From positions 682,001 through 746,000 of the forward strand of contig NZ_WBXN01000004.1 of the NCBI RefSeq assembly GCF_008973465.1: a stretch of DNA of 64,000 nt. Reading direction: 5' to 3'. The notes beneath the pieces were generated by a model. That model did not search any database, was not told the DNA's origin, and saw only the letters and a program-made list of their open reading frames with translations. Positions 28,691 through 36,090 of this stretch are shown here, in pieces. This DNA is from Streptomyces sp. SS1-1 (GTDB lineage: Bacteria > Actinomycetota > Actinomycetes > Streptomycetales > Streptomycetaceae). Each line of letters starts with the position of its first letter. The first letter of the stretch is position 1. Both the position numbers and the translations under genes were made by a program.

Positions 28691-29866
28691 GTGAGCGCCT
28701 TCGCGTGGATCGCCGTCTGCTCCCTGTCCGGCTGGCTGTGGCTGCTGCTGTGCCAGGGCTTCTTCTGGCGTACGGACGTCAGGCTCCCGCGGCGTACGGA
28801 TCCCGGGGAGTGGCCGTCCGTCTGTGTGGTCGTGCCCGCGCGGGACGAGGCGGCGGTGCTGCCCGCGAGTCTGCCGTCGCTGCTCGCCCAGGAGTATCCG
28901 GGGCGCGCGGAGGTCTTCCTCGTCGACGACGGCAGCGGCGACGGCACGGGTGAGCTGGCCCGGCGTCTCGCGCGTGAGCACGGCGGCCTGCCGCTGACCG
29001 TGGACTCCCCCGGCGAACCGCCGGCCGGCTGGACAGGCAAGCTCTGGGCGGTGCGCCATGGCATCGGGCTGGCCCGCGCGCGGGAGCCCGAGTACCTGCT
29101 CCTGACGGACGCGGACATCGCGCACGCCCCGGACAGTCTGCGGGAGCTGGTGGCGGCGGCCCGCGCGGGCGGCTTCGACGCCGTCTCGCAGATGGCCCGG
29201 CTGCGGGTGGACAGCCTGTGGGAGCGGCTGGTGGTGCCGGCGTTCGTGTACTTCTTCGCGCAGCTGTATCCGTTCCGCCGGATCGGCCGGAGGGGGGCGC
29301 GGACGGCCGCGGCGGCGGGTGGCTGTGTGCTGCTGCGGACCGATACGGCCGTGCGGGCGCGTATCCCGGACGCCATCCGGGGTGCCGTGATCGACGACGT
29401 GGCGCTCGCGCGCGCGGTCAAGCGCGGCGGGGGCCGGATCTGGCTGGGGCTGGCGGACCGGGTCGACAGTGTGCGGCCGTATCCGCGGCTGGCCGACCTG
29501 TGGCGGATGGTCTCGCGCAGCGCCTACGCGCAGCTGCGGCACCAGCCCCTGCTGCTGCTCGGGACGATCGCCGGGCTGGCGCTGGTCTATCTGGTGCCGC
29601 CGGCGGGTCTGGCCTGGGGCGCCGCCACCGGGGACGGTGTGACGGCGGTCCTGGGGGGCCTGGCGTGGCTGGTGATGACCGGGACGTACGTGCCGATGCT
29701 CCGTTATTACCGGCAGCCGTTGTGGCTGGCTCCGCTGCTGCCGGTGACGGCGTTCCTCTATCTGCTGATGACGGCGGACTCCGCTGTCCAGCACTACCGG
29801 GGGCGCGGCGCGGCCTGGAAGGGCCGCACCTACACGCGTCCCGGCACGGTGCCCGAGGAGGGCTGA
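28691..29866 (+). CDS. HpnB-like glycosyltransferase family 2 membrane protein
   Basis: The 391-residue protein has an N-terminal membrane helix and a GT-A family 2 domain (VVVPARDEAAVLPASLPSLLAQEYP, VFLVDDGSGDGTGELA, and the DxD-like LLTDADIAHAP). C-terminal membrane helices follow from about 290. GWTGKLWAV and the GGCVLLRTD...IDDVALARAVKRGGGRIWLGLADR stretch are characteristic of the hopene-associated HpnB group. The product is probably a glycosylated envelope lipid, but the acceptor is unknown and no hopanoid genes are in this window. GTG 28691 is the first start after the divergent racemase gene. Confidence 0.8.
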   Translation: MSAFAWIAVCSLSGWLWLLLCQGFFWRTDVRLPRRTDPGEWPSVCVVVPARDEAAVLPASLPSLLAQEYPGRAEVFLVDDGSGDGTGELARRLAREHGGLPLTVDSPGEPPAGWTGKLWAVRHGIGLARAREPEYLLLTDADIAHAPDSLRELVAAARAGGFDAVSQMARLRVDSLWERLVVPAFVYFFAQLYPFRRIGRRGARTAAAAGGCVLLRTDTAVRARIPDAIRGAVIDDVALARAVKRGGGRIWLGLADRVDSVRPYPRLADLWRMVSRSAYAQLRHQPLLLLGTIAGLALVYLVPPAGLAWGAATGDGVTAVLGGLAWLVMTGTYVPMLRYYRQPLWLAPLLPVTAFLYLLMTADSAVQHYRGRGAAWKGRTYTRPGTVPEEG

Positions 29867-29885
29867 CCCCGATCCGCCTGGTCGG

Positions 29886-31187
29886 CTACTTGCGGCCGGG
29901 GGTCCAGTTCATGCCCCAGCCGTAGGCGTGGTCGACGGTGCGCTGGGGGCTGACGCCGCGTTCGGGGACCAGGTAGCGGGCCTCGCGCTGGACGACGAGG
30001 TCGTCGCCGTTGCGGGTGATCAGGGCGAGGGCGCACACCGTGGAGGGGACGGTGCACTCGTCGAGGGAGAAGTCGATCGGGGCGCCGTGCTGCGGGGTGA
30101 GGGTGACGGTGGCGTTCAGGTCGGCGAAGGAGCGGGCGCCCTGGTAGATGGTGACGAAGACCAGGATGCGGCTGAAGGCCTGCTTGTGGTCGAGGTTGAT
30201 GGTGAGGTTCTCGCCGCCGGCCACGGCGCCGGTGCGGTCGTCGCCGTCGAGGTGGATGTACGGCGGCTGGTGCAGCGCTCCGTAGGCGTTGCCGAGGGCC
30301 TGGATGACGCCCTTGCGCCCGTCGGACAGCTCGTACAGGGCGCACAGGTCGAGGTCGAGGTCGTCGTGCATGGCGACCGGGCGGCCCAGTTTGCTCGCCC
30401 AGCCGGAGAACTGCTTGCGCACCTGCCAGTTGAGGTTGACGCGCATGGCGCCCGAGGTGCCGCCCTGCTTGGTGAGGGAGACGGACGGGGCGGACTTGGT
30501 GAGCGTCACCTTGCTCAGGCTGACCGGGGGCGCCTGCGGGACGGGCGGCGGGACCGGCGGCATGGCGGGCGGGGCCACGGTCACCGGCGGCGGGGGCATC
30601 GTGACGGGCGGGGCCGGCGGCGGGGGCGGGGTCATGGGGGCGGCGGGCGCGGCGGCCTGCTGGGGTTCGTCGACGCTGATGCCGTAGTCGGTGGCGAGGC
30701 CGGCGAGGCCGGTGTCGTAGCCCTGGCCGACGGCGCGGAACTTCCAGGCGCCCTGGCGACGGTAGAACTCGCCCAGGACGAAGGCCGTCTCCACGGTGGC
30801 GCCGGTGCTGTCGAAGCGGGCGACGACGGTGCCCTGCGCGGCGTCCCTGACCTCGATGTAGAGGCCCGGCACCTGGCCGAAGGCGCCGCCGTCCGCGGAC
30901 GCGGCGAGGATGACGGTCTCGATCGCGGGCTCCACGCGCGGGAGGTCGACGACGAGGCGGTCGGTGATCCGCCCGCCGGTGTTCGTCTTGCCCTCGTGCC
31001 GGACGGCTCCGGAGGCGTGCGCGGGTTGGTTGTAGAAGACGAAGTCGGCGTCGGAGCGGACCTTTCCGCCGACGAGGAGCAGGGCCGAGGCGTCCACGTC
31101 GGGGGTGCCCGGCGCCGGGTGCCAGCCCAATTCGACCGTCAATGCCGTGGCCGGCACCGGAACATTGGACCCTTTCGACATTGTCAT
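29886..31187 (-). CDS. TerD/TerA-type tellurium-resistance/stress-family protein
   Basis: The roughly 433-residue protein is two-part. Residues about 1-185 form a TerD-type beta-sandwich ([29 protein letters not shown] and [24 protein letters not shown] strands, with acidic metal-binding segments). A linker of about 50 residues is almost pure Pro/Ala/Val. The C-terminal half resembles TerA (VNLNWQVRK, then [25 protein letters not shown], and HLDGDDRTG). Such proteins bind calcium and act in stress or surface processes; a tellurite role here is unproven. Three clustered ATGs (31199, 31187, 31181) could start it; 31187 is a compromise. No other ter genes are adjacent. Confidence 0.85.
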   Translation of the reverse strand: MTMSKGSNVPVPATALTVELGWHPAPGTPDVDASALLLVGGKVRSDADFVFYNQPAHASGAVRHEGKTNTGGRITDRLVVDLPRVEPAIETVILAASADGGAFGQVPGLYIEVRDAAQGTVVARFDSTGATVETAFVLGEFYRRQGAWKFRAVGQGYDTGLAGLATDYGISVDEPQQAAAPAAPMTPPPPPAPPVTMPPPPVTVAPPAMPPVPPPVPQAPPVSLSKVTLTKSAPSVSLTKQGGTSGAMRVNLNWQVRKQFSGWASKLGRPVAMHDDLDLDLCALYELSDGRKGVIQALGNAYGALHQPPYIHLDGDDRTGAVAGGENLTINLDHKQAFSRILVFVTIYQGARSFADLNATVTLTPQHGAPIDFSLDECTVPSTVCALALITRNGDDLVVQREARYLVPERGVSPQRTVDHAYGWGMNWTPGRK

Positions 31188-31480
31188 GTCCGCCCCCATC
31201 ACGTGATCTTCGCGCACCGGGGGGTCTCCCGGCGGCTCGTCCAGTTCTTCAGGGACAACCTATTCCGCGCACCCGGGAACCCTGGAGAGGGGGAGGGCAA
31301 GACCGGAGGTCAACCGCCGGTAACGCCCCGGGAACTCGGCCTTTACCTGATCCGAACGCCGAATGCCGTCCCTTTTTGCCAAGTTCGCTCGCATTGGGGA
31401 TCCGGCGTCACTCGGGAACCGTAAAACAACCCTCTTATCGGTCTCCCCAACCAGCACATCGTGGGCTTACCTTATGTGCC
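31188..31480. promoter_or_regulatory. Divergent region with a -10-like element suited to leaderless start
   Basis: This 293-bp region between the TerA-like gene and the gene at 31481 is relatively A/T-rich and holds no evident gene. TACCTT at 31468-31473 ends 7 bases before ATG 31481, where transcription starting at the A of the ATG is expected. No purine-rich ribosome binding site precedes that ATG. No clear -35 was found. Confidence 0.35.
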
Positions 31481-31918
31481 ATGACCTCCCCCCGCTCCAC
31501 GTATGGCGGCGGCTACTACTCCGCCTCCTTCCCGGACACCCCGATCTACGACTCGCTCGTGGCCGAGCGGGGCACCCCGCAGATCGCCCCGATCCGGGTC
31601 CCCGCCGCGTACGACAGCCCGGCCAGTCATCTGCCCGCACTGCCGTCCGCGCTCCCCGCCCTCCCGGCGGGCCCGTCCCAGCCCTCCTACGGCTACCCGC
31701 AGACGCCGCAGCCCGCTCCGCTGCAGCAGGCGCCCGCGGCGTACATCCCGCAGCAGGCCGCCCCGCGGGGCTACCCCGGACCGCAGGCTCCGCAGCAGCC
31801 TCGCCCGGTGGCCCCCGGCGGCATGGGCTACGAGGCCATGCGCCCCGCGGCTCCCCGGCCCGCCGCGCAGCAGTACCAGGATCCGTACAACAATCAGCAG
31901 CAGTACCGCGGATACTGA
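31481..31918 (+). CDS. Pro/Gln/Tyr-rich conserved hypothetical protein (DUF6643-like)
   Basis: The 145-residue protein has a conserved-looking N-terminus (MTSPRSTYGGGYYSASFPDT, then PIYDSLVAERGTPQIAPIRV) followed by a low-complexity Pro/Ala/Gln tail ending QYQDPYNNQQQYRGY. It has no signal peptide, TM helix or catalytic motif. I believe the N-terminus matches a Streptomyces family named DUF6643, but I have not checked. The function is unknown. It may be translated from a leaderless mRNA. Confidence 0.7.
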   Translation: MTSPRSTYGGGYYSASFPDTPIYDSLVAERGTPQIAPIRVPAAYDSPASHLPALPSALPALPAGPSQPSYGYPQTPQPAPLQQAPAAYIPQQAAPRGYPGPQAPQQPRPVAPGGMGYEAMRPAAPRPAAQQYQDPYNNQQQYRGY

Positions 31919-31960
31919 TCCGTCCCCCGGGTCACCGGTGCCACCTGGCACGATGAGCCC

Positions 31961-32788
31961 ATGGGACACCCACAGCTGCAGTCGATCCACGTCCACCCGG
32001 TCAAGGCGTTCCGGAGCATCGAGCTCCGGGAAGCCGTCGTGGAGCCCTGGGGGCTGGCCGGCGACCGGCGCTGGGCGCTGATCGACGCTGGGGGAAAGGT
32101 CGTGACACAGCGGCGGCACCCGCTGCTGGCGCGCGCCGCCGCCGAGCCGATGCCCGGCGGCGGCGTCCGCTTGTCCGCGCCCGGCATGGACACCCTGACG
32201 GTGCCCGTGCCGCGCGCGACGGGCACCGTGCCGATGGAGATCTTCGGCGACAAGGTGGAGACGGTCCCCGCCGAGGACGACGCCGCGCACCGCTGGTGCA
32301 GCGCCTACCTCGGCACCGAGGCGCGCCTCGTGCACCTGGACTCCCCCGCCACGCGCCGGCCGGTCGACCCGGAGCACGCCCTGCCCGGCGAGACGGTGAG
32401 CCTGGCCGACGGCTACCCGCTGCTGCTCACCACCACGGCGTCCCTCGACGCCCTCAACTCCCTGATCGCCCGCGGGGAGCACGCCGCCGAGGGGCCGCTG
32501 CCCATGGACAGGTTCCGGCCGAACGTCGTCGTCTCGGGCACCGCCGCCTGGGCCGAGGACGGCTGGACCCGCGTCGCCATCGGGGAGGTCGCCTTCCGGG
32601 TCGCCAAGATGTGCGGGCGCTGCGCGGTCACCACCACCGACCAGCGCACCGGCGACCGCGGCAAGGAACCCCTGCACACCCTCGGCGGACACCGCCGCAC
32701 GGGCGGCGGACTGATCTTCGGGCAGAACCTGGTCCCCCAGGGCCCGGGCACCATCCGGGCCGGTGACCCGGTCGAGATCCTCGGCTGA
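31961..32788 (+). CDS. MOSC-domain protein (mARC-like)
   Basis: The 275-residue protein has an N-terminal MOSC beta-barrel (LQSIHVHPVKAFRSIELREA, AGDRRWALIDAGGKVVTQR) followed by a MOSC domain with FRPNVVVSG and MCGRCAVTTTDQRTGDRG. In the related mARC and YcbX proteins, a cysteine in a C-x-RC-x2-TT-x-D segment coordinates molybdenum cofactor, and the equivalent motif is present. No ferredoxin domain follows. It may be a molybdenum-dependent reductase of N-hydroxylated compounds, but the substrate is unknown. It starts 42 bases after the upstream gene, probably in the same transcript or with its own promoter. Confidence 0.85.
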   Translation: MGHPQLQSIHVHPVKAFRSIELREAVVEPWGLAGDRRWALIDAGGKVVTQRRHPLLARAAAEPMPGGGVRLSAPGMDTLTVPVPRATGTVPMEIFGDKVETVPAEDDAAHRWCSAYLGTEARLVHLDSPATRRPVDPEHALPGETVSLADGYPLLLTTTASLDALNSLIARGEHAAEGPLPMDRFRPNVVVSGTAAWAEDGWTRVAIGEVAFRVAKMCGRCAVTTTDQRTGDRGKEPLHTLGGHRRTGGGLIFGQNLVPQGPGTIRAGDPVEILG

Positions 32789-32912
32789 GAAGATCTGTGC
32801 GAGTCCGGCGGGATCGCGGGAACCGGGGCCGGGGGGCCGCGCGTTGGGCATGCTGTGAGATGGGTGTGAAGCGCGCGGGGGCGTGACGGAGCCGGAAGGG
32901 GGGTGACCGACG

Positions 32913-33518
32913 ATGCGGGCGATCACAGGGCTGTGGCGCTGGCGGCACAATCCGCTGCGCCGCCGGACCGACGTGGCCGAGGGCTGGGTGGCCCTCCTGG
33001 CCATGCTGTTCATCGTCGTCGCCGCGCCCACGGCCGGCTCCCTGGTCGGCGGCCTCGCCCAGGAGTCCCTCCAGGAGTCCGTGCGGCAGCAGCGCGCGTC
33101 CCGGCACCAGGTGTGGGCGACCGTCGTCCGCAAACTCGACGGGCCCCGGCTGGACGTGGACCCGGAGACCACCGCCGGACGCGGGGTGCGGGCCCGCGTC
33201 CTCGCCGACTGGACCGCCGCGGACGGCACCGCGCGCCAGGGCGCGGTCACCGTGGACCTGGCCACGCCCGAGCCGGGCACCCGCTTCCCGCTGTGGATCG
33301 ACCGGCAGGGCCGCGTCGTGGCCCCGCCGCTGGACTCCGCGACGGCGTCGGCGCACGCCGTGATCGCCGGGTTCGGTGCCGCGCTGCTCGCGATCGCCCT
33401 GATAGAGGCCGCCAGACGCCTGATCGTCTGGCGCATGGTCCGCGGCAGATACCTGAGTTGGGACCGCGCCTGGGACAAGGCGGGGCCTGACTGGGGCCGG
33501 ACCGGCGCCGGCAGCTGA
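32913..33518 (+). CDS. Rv1733c-like membrane protein
   Basis: The 201-residue protein has two membrane helices (about 26-48 and 148-170) around an extracytoplasmic domain. It ends in the short RAWDKAGPDWGR segment typical of the actinobacterial Rv1733c-like family. AAGGGGGG precedes the ATG. No enzymatic motif is present and the function is unknown. Confidence 0.7.
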   Translation: MRAITGLWRWRHNPLRRRTDVAEGWVALLAMLFIVVAAPTAGSLVGGLAQESLQESVRQQRASRHQVWATVVRKLDGPRLDVDPETTAGRGVRARVLADWTAADGTARQGAVTVDLATPEPGTRFPLWIDRQGRVVAPPLDSATASAHAVIAGFGAALLAIALIEAARRLIVWRMVRGRYLSWDRAWDKAGPDWGRTGAGS

Positions 33519-33627
33519 CCGCGTTCCGGCTCTGGTCAACCCACCGTCCGCGCGCACGCTACGGTGGACCGGCCGAAGTCTTCGGCAGGCAGACCCGCGT
33601 ACTACGAGGTGGGGGCACGTCAACACC

Positions 33628-36066
33628 ATGGCACAGGGCACGGTCCAGGTGACGCACACCGGCACTTCGCGGTGGCGGCGCCGCACGGGTGAGTACGCGT
33701 CGCTCGCCGCCGCCCTGGAGGCCGCGGCCGACGGAGACGTCCTCACCGTCGCCCCCGGCACCTACCGGGAGAACCTCGTGGTGCAGCGGGCGGTCACCCT
33801 GCGCGGCCCCGAGGGCTCCCCCGGCTCGGTGCGCATCGCGCCCCTGGACGGCGTGCCGTTGACGGTGCGCGCCTCGGCCGTGGTGCTGGACCTGCACGTG
33901 GAGGGCCAGGACGCGGCGGCGCCCGCGCTGCTGGTCGAGGAGGGCACCCCGGAGCTGTCCGGCATGCGGATCGTCACCCGCTCCGCCGCCGGGATCGAGG
34001 TGCGCGGCGGCGCCCGGCCCACGGTGCGGCGCTGCACCGTCGACAATCCGGCGGGCGTCGGCATCGCCGTGCTCGACGGCGGCGGCGGGGTGTTCGAGGA
34101 GTGCGAGGTCGTCGCGGCCGGTCAGGCCGGCATCGCGGTGCGCGGCGGCGGGCATCCCCGCCTGGACCGCTGCCGGGTGCACCACGCCTCCGGCTCGGGC
34201 CTGACGGCGACCGGGGAGAACTCCGCGCTGGAGGCGGTCGGTTGCGAGATCTACGAGGTGCGGGGCTCCGGGGTGCAGATCACCGGCCGGGCCACCGCCC
34301 ACCTCACCGACTGCGACGTGCACCGCACCACGTCCGACGGCGTCACCCTCGACACGGACGCCGTGCTGACCCTGGCGGACTGCCGCATCCACGACGTCCC
34401 GGAGAACGCGGTCGACCTGCGGTCGCGCTCGGTGCTCACCCTGACCCGCACGACGGTCCGTCAGTTCGGCCGCAACGGCCTGTCGGTGTGGGACCCGGGC
34501 ACTCGCGTCGACGCCAACCAGTGCGAGATCTTCGACAGCACCGGCGACTACCCGGCCGTCTGGGTCAGCGACGGCGCCACCGCGGTGCTGGACTCCTGCC
34601 GGGTGCACGACGTGCCGGACGCGCTGTTCGTCCTCGACCGGGGCTCCCGCGCGGACGTCGTCGACAGCGACCTGTCCCAGGTGCGCAACACCGCGGTGTC
34701 GGTGAGCGACGGCGCCACCGCCCAGCTCGACGACTGCCGTATCCGGGACGCCGCGACGGGCGCCTGGTTCCGCGACCACGGCAGCGGCGGCACGCTCAAC
34801 AACTGCATGGTGGACGGCACCCAGACCGGTGTGATCGTCACCAAGGGCGCCGATCCGACGATCGAGCGCTGCACCGTGGACTCCCCGGCGGAGGCCGGCT
34901 TCTACGTCTCGGCGGGCGGCCGCGGCACCTTCCTGAACTGCCGGGTCCGGGGCAGCGCCGGCTACGGCTTCCATGTGATCGACGGCTGCCGTACGACGCT
35001 GCGCAAGTGCCGCACCGAGCGCTGCGCGCGCGGGGGTTACGAGTTCGCGGAAGGTGGCGCCGACGGGCCGGGGTCGGGCCCGGACGTGGAGGACTGCACG
35101 AGCGACGAGAGCGCGGGCCTGCGGCAGCAGCCCCCGGCCGAGCCCGTGGTGCAGACGGCGCACCAGTCACCCGGCGGCCTCCTCGGCTCGGTCCCGGTGC
35201 CACGCGCCGTCGAGGAGGAGGCGGCCGCCACCGTTCCGCACCCCGAGCCGTCGTCCCGGACCTCCCAGGACGTCCTCGGCGAACTGGACGCGCTGGTCGG
35301 CCTGGAGAGCGTCAAGCGTGAGGTGCGGGCGCTGACCGACATGATCGAGGTGGGCCGGCGGCGCCGCGAGGCCGGGCTGAAGGCGGCCTCGGTCAAACGG
35401 CATCTGGTCTTCACCGGCTCCCCCGGCACCGGCAAGACGACCGTCGCCCGTCTCTACGGCGAGATCCTCGCCTCCCTGGGCGTGCTGGAGAAGGGGCACC
35501 TGGTGGAGGTGTCCCGGGTCGACCTGGTCGGGGAGCACATCGGCTCCACGGCGATCCGCACCCAGGAGGCGTTCGAGAAGGCGCGCGGCGGCGTGCTGTT
35601 CATCGACGAGGCGTACGCGCTGTCCCCGGAGGACTCGGGCCGGGACTTCGGCAAGGAGGCCATCGACACCCTGGTGAAGCTGATGGAGGACCACCGGGAC
35701 GCGGTCGTCGTGATCGTCGCGGGCTACACCGCGGAGATGGAGCGCTTCCTCCAGGTCAACCCGGGTGTGGCGTCCCGTTTCTCACGGACCATCACCTTCA
35801 GCGACTACGGGCCCGAGGAGCTGCTGCGGATCGTGGAGCAGCAGGCCGAGGAGCACGAGTACCGGCTGGGCCCCGGGGTGGCCGAGGCGCTGCAGAAGTA
35901 CTTCACGGTGCTCCCGAAGGGCCCCGCGTTCGGCAACGGCCGTACGGCCCGGCAGACCTTCGAGGCGATGGTGGAACGGCACGCGGGCCGGGTCGCCCAG
36001 CTCCCGGAGCCCAGCACGGACGATCTGACGCTGCTGTACACCGAGGACCTTCCCGAGCTGACCTGA
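33628..36066 (+). CDS. Parallel beta-helix repeat protein fused to CbxX/EccA-type AAA+ ATPase
   Basis: The 812-residue protein starts with about 480 residues of right-handed beta-helix (pectate-lyase-like) repeats of ~23-24 residues, for example CRIHDVPENAVDLR and CRVHDVPDALFVLDRG. A linker (about 490-540) follows, then an AAA+ domain with Walker A K603 (GSPGTGKTTVARLYG), Walker B D660/E661 (VLFIDEAYALSPEDSGRDFG) and a sensor/arginine-finger region (NPGVASRFSRTITF). The ATPase resembles CbxX/CfxQ, SpoVK and type VII EccA, in which TPR repeats sit where the beta-helix is here. There is no signal peptide, so the beta-helix should be cytoplasmic and may act as a substrate or scaffold surface. 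GAGGTGGGGG lies before ATG 33628. Its partner is unknown. Confidence 0.9.
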   Translation: MAQGTVQVTHTGTSRWRRRTGEYASLAAALEAAADGDVLTVAPGTYRENLVVQRAVTLRGPEGSPGSVRIAPLDGVPLTVRASAVVLDLHVEGQDAAAPALLVEEGTPELSGMRIVTRSAAGIEVRGGARPTVRRCTVDNPAGVGIAVLDGGGGVFEECEVVAAGQAGIAVRGGGHPRLDRCRVHHASGSGLTATGENSALEAVGCEIYEVRGSGVQITGRATAHLTDCDVHRTTSDGVTLDTDAVLTLADCRIHDVPENAVDLRSRSVLTLTRTTVRQFGRNGLSVWDPGTRVDANQCEIFDSTGDYPAVWVSDGATAVLDSCRVHDVPDALFVLDRGSRADVVDSDLSQVRNTAVSVSDGATAQLDDCRIRDAATGAWFRDHGSGGTLNNCMVDGTQTGVIVTKGADPTIERCTVDSPAEAGFYVSAGGRGTFLNCRVRGSAGYGFHVIDGCRTTLRKCRTERCARGGYEFAEGGADGPGSGPDVEDCTSDESAGLRQQPPAEPVVQTAHQSPGGLLGSVPVPRAVEEEAAATVPHPEPSSRTSQDVLGELDALVGLESVKREVRALTDMIEVGRRRREAGLKAASVKRHLVFTGSPGTGKTTVARLYGEILASLGVLEKGHLVEVSRVDLVGEHIGSTAIRTQEAFEKARGGVLFIDEAYALSPEDSGRDFGKEAIDTLVKLMEDHRDAVVVIVAGYTAEMERFLQVNPGVASRFSRTITFSDYGPEELLRIVEQQAEEHEYRLGPGVAEALQKYFTVLPKGPAFGNGRTARQTFEAMVERHAGRVAQLPEPSTDDLTLLYTEDLPELT

Positions 36067-36090
36067 TCCAGGCGGGGTCCCGGTCTCCGG

